This document shows, one piece after another, positions 1-13,873 of a stretch of 64,000 nt of DNA. Location: NCBI GenBank assembly GCA_001632425.1, contig KV425593.1, forward strand, positions 164,178-228,177, given 5' to 3'. Made by a program: the position numbers and the translations under genes. This DNA is from Neolentinus lepideus HHB14362 ss-1 (lineage: Eukaryota > Basidiomycota > Agaricomycetes > Gloeophyllales > Gloeophyllaceae). A model generated the notes under the pieces. It searched no databases, was not told where the DNA came from, and saw nothing but the letters and a program-made list of their open reading frames with translations. How positions within the stretch are numbered: position 1 is the stretch's first letter; every line of letters begins with the position of its first letter.

Positions 1-204
1 CCCGGCATACAAATGTCATACCTCAACTACACTTTACTGGGGGACACGACTTCACGTCGGGAGATCCTCGTCAGAAAAAGATAACTGCAGGCAGGATATC
101 ATACAATCATTGATTTTATGTTGATTATTGACTCAAGAGGGCCCTTGCTCGGACAAACGTATATAGTAGTTGCCCGGGTCCTCAGCCACGCCCACAGCGC
201 TCCA

Positions 205-430
205 AAAGATTAGGACTCATTGCCAACAATAAAATCACACAGATATTTATGAGAACTGTTTCAATGGTGCTCTATCGAGTCTTAGATCTACATTTTCTTA
301 TTTCAATCCAGACCCTCAGATATACACCTACCAATCAACCTGTCTTGCATCCACATGAAGATTAATAAAAAGAGTTTCAAAATTTGATGTTGTCCTCTCA
401 TCGAGAAACTTGCACTTCAACATTGGTAAA
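205..430. repeat. dispersed repeat, copy 1 (upstream of PIN1 copy A)
   Basis: This AT-rich stretch is clearly related to 3985-4235. Both contain CAATAAAATCAC, then ATTT(A/G)TGAGAACT, GGTGCTC, CTACATTTTCT, CCCTCAGATAT and CATCGAGAAACTTGCA in the same order and spacing. Both copies sit a few hundred bases or less upstream of a start codon (PIN1 at 689, MOSC gene at 4346). It may be a remnant of a non-autonomous element or an LTR fragment. No coding capacity was seen. The rest of 1-688 holds nothing else I can name, although 540-690 is shared with the upstream region of PIN1 copy B. Confidence 0.65.
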
Positions 431-688
431 GATAGACGCACCGAGTGTGGGTCAGCTCACTCAATCCGCTCGATTCTAACCTATCTGCAAGTCCTTGAAC
501 GCCCATATCATCGCTGCCGCGAAAGGCCCCGACGTTTCCCGCAATCTCCGCCACAATGTTCTGGATCGAGTACCCACGTGCGCTTTCTTTCGCAGGTTGC
601 GCCATGGCGCGACCTCAGTTCCCCGCTAGCTGTCTTTCTCATCCTTTGACTTTCACTCTACCACCAAACTCAAGGTTCAGAAAGCAAA

Positions 689-1305
689 ATGGTCTATATT
701 CTTTTCGTTATTGTCAATACATATCACTAAGCCTTTACATCTAGGCTGACCAAGGCTGGGAGATCCGGATGTCCAACTCTCGGGGCGTCCCGTATTTCTA
801 CAATGCGCAGAAGAACCTATCGTGCTGGGACCGCCCGGATGGACTGACTGACGAGCAGATCAGAGCGCTTCCGGGTGCAGAGTATCTTACTGGTGGAGCG
901 GCGAGCGGAGGCGCGCCGGGGCAGGTGCGCGCGAGTCATTTGCTCGTGAAGCACTCCGGGAGCAGGAGGCCGTCGAGCTGGAGAGAGGTTCGTGCGCGGT
1001 GTTTCATGATTCACCAATTTTTGCTAATTGAGCGGCAGGCCAACATTACCCGCTCGAAAGATGAGGCTGTCGAGATCCTCCGCGGTTACCAGAGCGAGAT
1101 CAGTGGGTCTGCGGAGAAGTTCGCGGAGCTTGCGGGCAAGTACTCGGATTGCAACTCTGCGAGGAACGGTGGCGATCTTGGCTGGTTCGGCCATGGTCAG
1201 ATGCAGAAGCCGTTTGAGGATGCGACGTTTGCGTTACCCGTGGGTGGGATGAGCGACGTGATTTCGACGGATAGTGGGGTACATCTGATTTTGAGGACCG
1301 GTTGA
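689..1305 (+). CDS. PIN1: Pin1/Ess1-type peptidyl-prolyl cis-trans isomerase, copy A
   Basis: Predicted phospho-Ser/Thr-Pro specific parvulin isomerase acting on nuclear targets such as the RNA polymerase II tail. Proposed exons are 689-691 (the ATG alone), 745-987 and 1033-1305, giving 172 residues that begin [10 protein letters not shown]. The 45-nt second intron has no stop, so an unspliced reading also stays open. The WW domain covers residues 6-35 (GVPYFYN, CWDRP). The rotamase domain begins near [10 protein letters not shown], with the phosphate-binding SRRPSSW loop, the catalytic Cys in SDCNSA and the [10 protein letters not shown] and [10 protein letters not shown] motifs. Compared with copy B (44343-44959), the WW domain has LSCW instead of ESRW, and FGHG replaces the usual FGRG. 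It looks intact. The acceptor and donor after the ATG are inferred, but the identical layout in copy B supports them. Confidence 0.9.
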
Positions 1306-1866
1306 GTCCAGACTCGAGACTCTATGAATGGCTTATGGAACGAAATCAAATGAAAGTACTGTCTGTATCATTATGCTCTGTATTAAATAAATGAAATTTC
1401 TTGACAGTAGAGTGATTGACCTCGTTGATCCCAGCGCGTCGAACGGTCAACAGTGCGCTGCGTTTTGAACCTGTTGTATTTGAACTTCAGAACATTGGCT
1501 TAATACCATGAATATTGTAGATGGCGACTAGTGACTCTGTAGTTTGATAATATAAGGACTTTCCGACTCGACGAATACCCTTTTGTCCGACATCATGAAT
1601 GAGATACTATCAGTGACTGTGACTCCATATCTATATCCACGTGGCATTACCTTTTCTGGGGGCTTACGGCGCCCATTTCAGCCGTGCTACACTGCAGTTG
1701 TTGCCACAACGGCATCTTGAAACTGTACCCTCCGCAACCCTGTCCTCATGGCTCAGCGTTCCACGATAATCTTTCTGGTCAGGTAATGTACGAAATGACT
1801 GACTTTGGATCGAGTCCAATGTTCACTTACCTTTTGATAGGTCCATCACTTTTTGAAGAGAACCAG
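1306..1866. other. intergenic, PIN1 3' region
   Basis: No gene seen. The first ~100 bases match the region just downstream of PIN1 copy B (on the minus strand, about 44342 down to 44240), so the duplication covers the 3' untranslated region. An AATAAA-like polyadenylation signal (TTAAATAAATGAAA) lies near 1383. Confidence 0.5.
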
Positions 1867-3429
1867 ATGTCTTTCGAAGATAAAATTGAGCTTCTGAGTA
1901 GGATGGGCGTTGAAGCGCAGCAGAAGACTATGTGAGCATCGAAATGTACATGCGAGACTCAAGCTCAAACTCTGCACCTCTACAGCTCGCGCAGTCTGCC
2001 AAACCGTCTTATACCAGAAATTCTCGGAGAAGTATTCCGCGCTTTTAGAGGCGACGACTACAGTTATTGCCTATTGCCCATTACCCACGTCTGTCGCCAC
2101 TGGCGTGCAGTTGCTATCAGTGAACGCAGGTTGTGGTGCAAGCCCGGCCATTCAAATCCAACGCTGGTAGCAGAAATGATACATCGGAGTGAAGGCACTG
2201 GTCTACATCTTGTCCTTATTTCCAATAGATGCTCGGAATTCGGAGGCGCATTGCCTCCGAGGGGACATAATTGGGATAACGCCCTATGCATTCAACTCGC
2301 TAATCTCGAGCAGGCTGTCTCTATCATAGTCGACATCGATTCCGGGACGTTTGCGAACTGGTTCTATAACCTTCACAGACCTGCTCCTCTGCTAGAATCT
2401 CTGGACATCTACAATGCCTGGTTCTTACACAGTGACGCAGACTTGATGAAGTTTTTCCAGGGTCACGCACCTCGCCTTCAGCGCCTGGCACTACATCAGT
2501 GCAACCTCTATTGTGCGCCATCATTGTTCCAAAACCTCAGGTCGTTCAGCATGAGGTGGATCTCGGCCACTTGCAGTAAATTGCTTACTGTGCTGAGAAG
2601 TGCCCCGCTGCTCGAGCACCTCACTATCCATGCGCTAAGACTGAGACACAGCAAAGGGGAAGTCACCGAAGTAGTCCGTGAAAGGCCTGAAATTGTCCGC
2701 CTTCCTCATCTGTGGAACCTGTCCCTCATAGATGGTTCTCTGTGTGAGTGTGTACACATAATATCCCACCTACGCGTCGCTCAGCCCATCACCGTCATTA
2801 TGGAGGAGATTGTAAACGACGTCCAGACAGAGCGCTTACCCCTGGCTATGCAAATAATCGACTCCTTGATCACAGGCGGCTCAATGATACTGCCCAAGTC
2901 GGCATCATTTGATCTCAACTCTAACAACTTATCCCTCTGTCTATGGGATACCGACAAACAATATCGCTCCTCCCTCTCCATCCTGCCCAGTCTGCGGCTG
3001 GATTCATGGAAACATTGGTATCGCCACCTCTCGCTCTCGGAGATCCGTGACCTAACCCTATGGATCACCCTGCCGAATAGTGAATGGTCCCGCACAGATA
3101 TCCCCGAGCTGCTCGGTTCCATGACCCAAGTCGAGACGCTCCATCTCTATAACAACTGTGTTATGCAGATGATTCCACTGCTCGCGACGAAACAGCGCAC
3201 CCAGAGACCAGGGCATCCAGGCCTCTTCCCCAGCTTGACTTGCTTGAAAATCAGCGATGGATTTCGCGACAAACGTCCCAACATAATGAAGAGTCTTCTC
3301 CCTTACGTGCGGGAGCGGTATGAAGAGGGTGCGCCGATTCGGCAGCTCAGTGTACACGAGAGGTTATTCCCAGACGTGGACATACAGGCGAAGCTTGAAC
3401 GTTTCGTTGCGAAGCTTTCACATTTCTAA
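1867..3429 (+). CDS. F-box / LRR-like protein
   Basis: Probable SCF ubiquitin-ligase substrate adaptor. The exons are 1867-1931 and 1986-3429, joined over a GT-AG intron of 54 nt (GTGAGC...TACAG) that removes an in-frame TGA. The product is 502 residues. After the short leader MSFEDKIELLSRMG, residues ~25-75 form an F-box: LPNRLIPEILGEVFRAF, then HVCRHWRAVA and RRLWC. This is the typical Agaricomycete F-box-like pattern. The rest is made of irregular leucine-rich segments (PLLESLDIY, PRLQRLALHQC, PLLEHLTIHAL, PSLTCLKI), likely a solenoid for target binding. It is distantly related to the F-box copies at 47.3-56.4 kb, but unlike them it is intact. Its target cannot be predicted. Confidence 0.82.
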
Positions 3430-4345
3430 TGTAGATGCATGCTGCATTTGCATCGTGTCGGCTACATATTCATGAATATTTCTATCGTCACTTTCAAAGA
3501 CGGGTATGTTAGCTGCAAAAGCGACTGTCAGAAGAACCATACGCGTGGGGTGATGTGGTATGTCACTTCATGTATCCCGCTCGTCCATAATTGTTAGCCA
3601 ACAATAGCAACCCACCAACAAATACCGACCTAGAGCAAAGAGCCACAGTGGCTTGAAAATGTCCTCAGGAAACAATTACCAGTCCTAGCTGCAGCGCTGA
3701 GATCTCGACATATTCTATGGAATCTGTATCGCGAGATCCTCTGCGAAAGAACATAAGGCTTTACATAAGAGCTAGAGTGCATCAGATCACGGCAGCGTGA
3801 CACAATCCAGTCATCAACGCTGCAACATCGACTTCATTGCCTCGTGCCGCTGTGCTATGCTAACCCCTATCTAAAATCTTCCTGGGTCCCAAATTCCAAT
3901 TCAATCCAACTCTGCAATTTCGATTGGGTGCGAGGTTTGAACTACATCAGCCAAAAGATAGTCCTCCGTCAGGACTCAGGTGCAAGTTTTGGATTCATGC
4001 ATGCTAACAATAAAATCACCAAAATATTTGTGAGAACTATACGGATGGTGCTCGTATTCTTGGAGCTACATTTTCTCATTTCGATCTGGACCCTCAGATA
4101 TGCACCTCCCTACTATCCGCACTACCGATTAACCTATGCTTAGATCTCACATGAAGGGAGCTCCAAGGACCGTCCTTCAAATTTTTCAAGAATTGGTATT
4201 GTCTCTCCATCGAGAAACTTGCAATGGTAAGCAGTTTGACAATACCTATGTATAAATTTAATGGTCGCGTACGGTTTCCCATCAACCGGGCCCCGCATCG
4301 GTTGTCCGTAACTTCATCTCAAGAATTCGCTCATACTAGGCAGTC
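3430..4345. other. intergenic region with repeat copy 2
   Basis: No supported gene. The open frame at 3844-4143 overlaps the dispersed repeat and has no recognisable domain or codon pattern. The segment 3430-3984 shows nothing I can identify. Confidence 0.5.
3985..4235. repeat. dispersed repeat, copy 2 (upstream of MOSC gene)
   Basis: Related to 205-430 through shared blocks such as CAATAAAATCACC, TTTGTGAGAACTAT, GGTGCTC, CTACATTTTCTCATTTCGAT, CCCTCAGATATGCACCT and CATCGAGAAACTTGCA. It lies directly upstream of the MOSC gene start at 4346 and may supply part of its promoter. Confidence 0.65.
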
Positions 4346-5979
4346 ATGAATCAGATTCTAGGGTTGTTCGCAGGCAGTAATGGGGAAGACGTACCAACGA
4401 GAGAGGTCGGGCCCATGAAGATCTCGCAGATTTTGGTGCATCCGATCAAGGCGCGTCTGTCCTGTGTCCATATGTTATGACCCACTTTTACCTGAATTCT
4501 ATGACAGAGCTGCCGGGGTACGTCTGTCCAGCAAGCCAAGTTTACGCCTCAAGGGCTCCAAGTGCGTATATGCAATCACCAGCAACATGACACCACGACC
4601 ATATGTTTATTGCGCACAGTATGACAGAGAATGGTGCCTCATCGATCCCGAGAAACGCAAAGTCTTGACGGCACGGGAGATACCCAAGGTTCTTGCATCG
4701 CTTTCGTATATATTACACCTGTATACCGAATATCCAGATGGTCTTGATCACACCTACGATCGAGACGGATCCGTCATCGCCCGACGGGGGCACGCTCACC
4801 GTCTCTTTCCCTCTTGACTCTGCCATCCCCTCCTTCGAGATTCCGCTCCGGCCTAGCGAAGCGACGCTCAGCAAGTGGGACGTGTGAGTCTCCCGCTCTA
4901 GCCCCCCGCCCTCGCTCGCATTTTAACTATGCACCCCAGCCTCGACGGCCTCAAGATCTGGTCGCACACCACCGACGGCTATCTCGTCCCCGCCTCCTCC
5001 TCTTCCAGTCCTTCTCCCTCAAGCATCCTCAGTGAGTACACCGGACGACAGGTTCAGCTCGTGTACAAGGGTCCGGCTCCAAGGAGTTGCGACCCGACGC
5101 AGCTGTTCCCGGGTCTTGATGCGACGGTAAGGTATCAGGACGGGTATCCCTGGCTCGTGTGCAGCGAGGAGGCGCTGGAGGCGGTGAGGGCGCAGGTGGG
5201 GGAGTGGGCGGGGAGGGAGGAGGGGTTAAGAATGGGTATCGAGGAGAGGTGGAAGAGTGAGAAGGTGCCGATGGAGAGGTGAGTCGGTTGTTTAGTTTGG
5301 GGCGGGGAAGATAATGTGCCGCTGCGGTCGGCAACACGGTCGTTCGCTGGCACGATCTGCTCTCCGCTTTGATCGCCACTCAGACGTGAATCCCCTCCGG
5401 ATTTCGAAAATCCCTCCTATCCGCCTTTGCCAGAGACTTGTCGTCCGGCGTCAGCTCTGGGCACCCATCTTCGTATGACCCCGTATAATTAATCGCGTCG
5501 GACTTGGCAGGTTCCGTCCCAACATCGTTTTGAGTGGCTCAGGAGTGCCCTTCATTGAAGACAGCCTTGAAGAAATTTCCATTCTCCCATCGAAGGCCAA
5601 CGGCAACGCGTCCGAGACTCCCGTGAGCCTCGTCGCGAAGTGTCCCCGCTGTCTGGTGTGTCTCCTCTCTACCTCCTTGCTGTGAATTTGTCACTAATCT
5701 TTCCGTGCCGCATATATCACCTCCTGTGCCTCTTGTATATGATTACTCTACTGTGACCTTATCTTGCGTGCTAACCGCCGACAGCTACCGAACGTGGACC
5801 CTCAAGCGGGCGTCCGCGACAAGGCCGTCCCGTTCAAGGTGCTGATGAAATTTCGGACCGGAATCGACCCAGAGAATATGAAGACGCCGTGCTTTGGGTG
5901 TAATGGCGTGCCCCATGGGGAAGGACTTGTGTGCGTCGGGGACGAGGTGTCCATCACGAAGTGGATTGAGGCACCGTAA
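4346..5979 (+). CDS. MOSC domain-containing protein (MOSC_N + MOSC; mARC-like)
   Basis: Predicted molybdenum-cofactor binding or sulfur-carrier domain protein related to mARC and the C-terminal half of Moco sulfurase. Seven exons are proposed: 4346-4450, 4508-4561, 4620-4688, 4738-4883, 4940-5278, 5511-5655 and 5785-5979 (350 residues). The N-terminal beta-barrel shows ISQILVHPIK, SCRGTSVQQA, YDREWCLID and TAREIPK. The C-terminal MOSC domain shows FRPNIVLSG, the conserved Cys in CPRCLLPNVDP, FGCNG and VGDEV near the end. The first intron needs a GC donor (AAG|GCGCGT), because only that joins HPIK to SCRGTSV in frame. A short N-terminal leader without an obvious membrane anchor precedes the barrel. 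Oxidoreductase activity on N-hydroxylated substrates is possible by family but not shown here. Confidence 0.85.
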
Positions 5980-6571
5980 GATCTGAGCAGGCTTGAATTA
6001 TTTGGCACTGGTGTTTGCGCTGGATATACTGCTAGTGCTTTTTGGGCTGCCGCGTGTACCCAGTACTATTACCCCGCGCGGGCCCTGCTAATTTCGGGTA
6101 TGCAAGAAGACCTCGGCACCGTAGCGGCCAATCTTCGTCTTCGCCGGCCACCAAATTACTCTTCCACGTTCCCGGCGGTTGTTATAAGCTGTAACCGCTG
6201 TCGCGCCACATCGAGTCTAGCGGTTGAAAACAGACTTGTTGTGAGGTAAGTACGTACCAACGCAGGTCGCGGGTCATACTAGAATGGATCTATGCTGGTC
6301 TCAAGCGTTGGGTGCCGATTTTGCAAAAAATAATAATATCGATGGTGGCGTGGCTTGCCTTGGTAACACAGGTCCGTGGATCTGAGATTGCGCACCCCGA
6401 TCGCATATTTGTGGCAGAGCAGGACGCGGCGGATAAAACCAAAACAGCTTGCCTCGGATATGCCGACAAGAGCGACGCGTTTGCGACTGGAGTCGTTCGT
6501 TTCGCTGGTCTCTCGCTTTTCTTGTTTCTTGTTTCTTGTCGCTGGCTTGAGGACGTAGAGAACGCGGCAAG
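5980..6571. other. intergenic
   Basis: Between the MOSC stop and the DUF6534 start. No conserved open frame. The two overlapping plus-strand frames at 6312-6620 run into the real start at 6572 and look like chance. Confidence 0.5.
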
Positions 6572-8700
6572 ATGTCTGGCGTCGCGCAGCGCCTTGGGGC
6601 CCTGCTCCTGGGCGGACTGATTGCCCTTGGGTGAGTTAAACTCACGGCGCGCCGGGTTTGGCTCATAGTTGCCCCAGGTTGTCCGGCATCGTCAGTATGC
6701 AGGCCTTCATCTACTTTCGGACGTTCAAGAATGATTTCGCAAGAATCCGGAGTGCGGTGCGCGAGTTTCTCTTGTCAATAGATATTAAAATCTACTCACG
6801 CTCGAGATAACCCCAGGTGGGCGCTGTCTGGTAAGCCTTATATAGGCATTAATCCTAAGACACCGGTTGAAGGAGATACAGGATCCTTGATCTCGTCCAT
6901 GCCGCACTTGTCTGCGCGACAAACTGGCAGTATCTCATCGATAATTGGGGAAATGATGAGATTCTTGACCGAATACCATCGTCTGTGGACTCGCATTTGT
7001 TCTCACCCTAATGCCACTTGCTGATGATCCTCCTTTAGGACCTGCGCGGTAAGCATGTCCCCGGCTACGAGCTCGAGACGATACTAATCTTCTTCTCAGC
7101 TTACGATTTTAGTGACGGTGCGTTTCGCTATAGTAAACCGATTTTGACCTCATTTGTCGTTTCAGGCAATGGTCACGTTCGTGGTGCAATGGTACGCGTA
7201 TATGGACTGTTTGCTTCTTAACATGACTTGATCGTCCCGGTCCAGTTTCTTCGTCCGTCGAGTCTTCGTTCGTGAGTGTCCCCTTGGTTCAGTTATCGCG
7301 TATAGTAGCACTTATATGCAGTATCAAAAGTCAGCAAACAGAACTGGGTTGTTTCATCGCCAATGGTGTGTCAGCGCGTCTATATCCTTTGCACATCTGG
7401 TTTGATATCGCATCCGCTCCGTCTTGCCAGTTTTTGCTCGCCTTCTTACGTCTCGGTTAGTGACAATCATCCAATATTCAGCCGCTCCTGCTAACTTTGT
7501 GCACCCAGTGTCTGCGACCGGTATGGATTACATCAACGGTTGAAATTCGTGCCATGTCTCACACTTCCTCAACGAACATAGCAACGACTGCTCTGATGTG
7601 CGTGTAGCGTTCTACACCCATATGTTCCCATCATTTTGACGACGATCTACGCAGGATCAAATACAAAACATTCACGAGCTTTAGAGAGTCTTACCAAGTA
7701 AGCTGCTAAGCACTTTCGTTTCACATCCTTAACCCACCGCACCTCGGCAGTGGGTATTCACCCTCGGTCTGGTCACCTCTGTCGTCGTGGACGTTCTTAT
7801 CACCGTCTTCCTATGCTACTACCTTCGCGCGAGTCGCACAGGGTTCTCTAGGTACGTACGATCAGGCTGGCTGTGTGCCCGTATGAGCTGACGAGCCGCT
7901 CACCGCTAACTAGCATGGACTACGTGATTGATACTATCATGTTGTATACTATCAACAATGGTAGCCTGACGTGGTATGTCGCCCTTCATTCGACTTCGAT
8001 CACATCAAGCTCATTGCTGACCGGATCCGTGTGGTCTCAGCATCTCTACGATTGTGTCCCTGATCTGTGTAAGGACCTCACTCCGTTTTCAAGATTCCGA
8101 CTGACTGACGGTGCTTAACCTCCACAGTGGCTCGCGATGCCCTACAACCTGGTCTATCTCGGGTTCCACTTCGCCATCAGCAAACGTACGTACGCTTTCT
8201 CTCCTCACCCCTACTTGTCTCACGACTCTTGACAGTGTACGCGAACTCCTTCCTAGCCACGTAAGCCCTCTACACCCCACAATTAATTCCACTGACATCC
8301 GTCCATCCTATAGACTGAACACCCGCGACACGCTCCGCGAGCGCTCGCAAGGCTCTTCGAACCAAGGCCACCCGCTCCCCGTCATCTTCCCCAGCCGCGT
8401 CGGGACAAACCGCTTCACCATGGTACATATATATAATAACAAAACCCAACCTCACCTTACTATCCCTACTTACACTTTTCGCCACTGCAGAATAACGACG
8501 CCAACCCTCTGGAAACGACAGCGACAAAGGTACGGATATACCGTACGCCATATGTCACGCGAATTCACTAACGGTAATCGGTAATCCAGTTGCAAATCAA
8601 CGTGGAGAAAACAGTGCACTGCGATGTGGAGGGCGAGAACTCGGATCAGGAAGTGCTCGACGTCCGCTCCCCGGCGGGCTCTGCGTCCAAACCTTTGTAG
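6572..8700 (+). CDS. DUF6534 seven-transmembrane protein, copy A
   Basis: Member of a large Agaricomycete family of 7-TM proteins of unknown function (DUF6534, formerly treated with DUF6533). The gene is chopped into about a dozen short exons. The first ones are 6572-6630 (MSGVAQRLGALLLGGLIALG) and 6678-6756 (LSGIVSMQAFIYFRTF). Later recognisable pieces are VGAVW/ILDLVHAALVC, AMVTFVVQ, FFVRRVFV, KQNWVVSS, WVFTLGLVTSVVVDVLI, CYYLRASRTGFS, MDYVIDTIMLYTINNGSLT, LAMPYNLVYLGFHFAISK and LYANSFLATLNTRDTLR. The C-terminal tail is polar and cytosolic, ending ASKPL. Some middle microexons (7000-7700) are tentative. Copy B lies at 29917-32061. Signalling or transport roles have been guessed for the family, but none is established. 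Confidence 0.8.
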
Positions 8701-8870
8701 CGGATGCAGATACGAATGTTCTTAGTCCTTATACTATATACATATACATGCACCGAAAGTACATTATACCTCCCTAGGCCACTCATCGCTGTAAATGCAG
8801 CAGCTCCGAAATACATATATGCTTTCCAGAGACAACGCGTGACGTCACGCGTCACTCCCGCTCTTCTACC

Positions 8871-11052
8871 ATGCCCTCCAATATTAATAATGATCAGAGC
8901 CAGTACGTTCGGCTACCGACAGACGACAGGAAACCCATCAAGCCCAACCCGCCGAGATGGGAGCCCAGCGATGACCCCGACGCGATCATCGTGCCCGGGC
9001 TCGATACGAACGCGTCGGTGAACGACCAGATCGACTATATCGAGCAGTTGGTTACGGTCAAGCTGCAGGTGAGTCTTCTGGAAAGTTAGTGTTAGTGCGT
9101 TTCTCTGCAGCGGGGAGGGGCGGTTGCGTTGCAAACGAAACGTGCACTATCTTACTTACGTTGTGATAGAATGTCGACGAGAACATGGCGAAGATTCACC
9201 ACCTCCTGAGCTCGAGGATGCTGCCCGCGTTCAAGAACTACGCCGTCGGCACGGAGCCTGTGCGGGAAGCAGCCAAGGTACACTATATGTATCAACGTTA
9301 TAAAATACTTGCAGACTCAACGGGATATAAACACAGTTCTGGGTCAATTTCTTCGAGAAAGCGGCACGCGTACGGCTACCGATCTACGACGAGCTCTCGA
9401 CCGCACAAGAGCAGACCATACAGCACGATCAAGAGACGGAGCCAACAGAGACGGAGACAGAGACAGAGTCGCATACTCACTCCGAGGGCGACGTCACTGC
9501 TCAGCCCGACTCTTTCAATCCGGACCGGACGCCATCAGAGAGCTCGTTCATGCCTGGCCAAGGTGCAGTATCCTCTACGCCTGCCGCGTTCTCCCGCCAT
9601 AGGTCGGAGCAGGAGCATGAATCGCAAGATAGCTTCGCCAGCCAGGCATCCGAAGACGCCCCCTGGGCGAGATCGCTTGAATCACCGCTAGTCCGTTTAG
9701 ACAGGGAACTACGGAGCCTGTCGGTTGACGACGTGCCGCCAGGGCCACCTCCATATGGCGAACCCTCTGTCTATCTTGAGCCTAGTGACCGAAACGACCA
9801 TAGTCAGGCCAGACTAGACAAGGGTAAGTCAAGAGAAGTGTCGGAACCCCTGCTGTACAACGTCCTCCGGTCCGGGCTGCGCAATAAGAACGAGGTGAAC
9901 TCTGCGAACCCCCCGTCTGCTCGAGCAGGGCCCACATCGCCGCTGAAGTTTCGCCGCAAGCCACCAACCCCCAAGGCGTTCAACCCTTTTTTGCCTCCCC
10001 AGACAAAGCCAGAGCAGTGGAATGGGATTGTCGATCTCAAGAAAACCCCGCTCACGACTTCCAGACACCAAGGCTACAGCTCGGGTCTATCAGGACCTAA
10101 GGCGCTAGAAGAGGATGACGAGGACATGTACCCGCCTGGCATGTCACCGCTCACAACTATCCAGCTGCCCACCATTGCGCGCCCGACTTTGGGTCGGTCG
10201 CCGTCGAAAGAGGCTGCAAAGAAGATTGGGAGGGATCTAATCAGCGACGCGCAGAGACGCGGAGGCAAGGGCACGACAGAATCGAGCCTGAGCTCTATGC
10301 CCACGCCGCCGTCGCTTCAGCGGTATACAAGGGATGGTTACGAGGCGCGTCGTGGACCTGTCTCAAGTGAGGTCAGTTCGAGTGGCATGGACACCAGTCT
10401 CGAGAGCCTAATGAGGCGGGTGGGGCTCAGCACCGATTACCAGGGACAGGGAGGGTCCACCACTATTTCTGCGCCGTCGTACGTGCCGCCATCGACCGCC
10501 TCGCGACCAGTCTTTTCCGTGCAGCCGTTACACGAGGAAGAGGAACAGTATTACGAAGAACCACACACCCCTGAACCTGCTCCCTACGTGCAAGACGACG
10601 ACACCGTAATGCAGGGACAGGCATATCAAGAGGACCTCGACGACTCGTTTGACTCGTTTGACTCCTTCGACGAGCCCGAGATTAACGACACCGCACATCC
10701 CTCCGCCGCGTTTCTGATGGCCTCAAGCCAGCGTGGCCCACACGACCTCGACGACTCGTTTGATGACTCATTCGACGATGATGATGGCGACGAGCGCATG
10801 CCTCCGGTGATCCCATTCGATGACGGCGACGACTGGTTTGACGACTCGCTCGACGACGACGGGCCAACAGAGACGATCTTCGGTGCGCATAGGTACCAGG
10901 GTGGCGGACAGGCACCAATGCAACTGGGGATGAGGGGTGAGCAGCTTTTGGAAGATACTGTTGGGATTGGCGACCAGTTGGCGCGAGCGGGCAGGCTGCC
11001 CCGGAGTCCAACCGTTGGGCCAGGCGTTGAGGACGCATCTATGCTTGCATGA
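8871..11052 (+). CDS. ASK1: DASH/Dam1 complex subunit Ask1
   Basis: Outer-kinetochore subunit of the DASH/Dam1 ring, which couples kinetochores to spindle microtubules. The exons are 8871-9068, 9170-9277 and 9337-11052 (673 residues), all GT-AG. The Ask1 core lies at residues ~45-125: DQIDYIEQLVTVKLQ, VDENMAKIHHLLSSRMLPAF and AAKFWVNFFEKAA. The remaining ~550 residues are low-complexity and probably disordered, with many SP/TP sites that fit CDK or MAPK regulation. An acidic run of DDSFD-type repeats lies near 10630-10870 (residues ~500-585). Yeast Ask1 is much shorter, so the long tail is an Agaricomycete-type extension. Its neighbour HOG1 is convergent, with 444 bp between the stop codons. 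Confidence 0.9.
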
Positions 11053-11496
11053 TGCGCTTTTACTGTCATCAATGATTCCCTGGGCGATCGGGCCCGTGTT
11101 GATGACGTTCGCAACCAATCTTTCGAGAGTCATTTAACCGAAACCATCTGGCCCTTTGCTATCGAATGAAGGACGATTTCCTGACAGACATGAACGACCA
11201 TCGTGGATTACAGCCGAGCTGTACTACAGTTAGTCTTCCGCCTACGTGTATAGCGACGAGCTACAAATACTTAGTTTGCTACTGCTATTGCCATTACACT
11301 ACTGCCTACTTGTTTCTTCCGTCCAAAAGAAACGTCACAAAAACTGAGAAAGGCGTGATGCGATACTAGTACACCGAACAGGAGGGGAGAGAAAGTCATC
11401 TATCGATTACAAGGCCAGGTGTATACAGTCGATATCGCAGCAAGAGGAGGTCCGCGTCGGTATAGGAGACATCCGGGGCGAGGAAGGGTAGAAAAG
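11053..11496. other. convergent intergenic between ASK1 and HOG1
   Basis: Untranslated 3' region for both genes. No further coding signal or clear terminator motif was recognised. Confidence 0.5.

Positions 11497-13873
<2,377 letters not shown>

Noticed and set aside
769..1305. A 178-residue PIN1 reading that starts at the second Met and reads through the intron at 988-1032.
   Set aside because: It lacks the first Trp of the WW domain (in QGWEIR) and inserts 15 residues between WRE and RQAN; copy B carries a stop in the same unspliced reading, and the splice sites are conserved in both copies.
6312..6620. Plus-strand frame before the DUF6534 start.
   Set aside because: It overlaps the true start at 6572 in a different frame, begins at a non-ATG region and has no domain.
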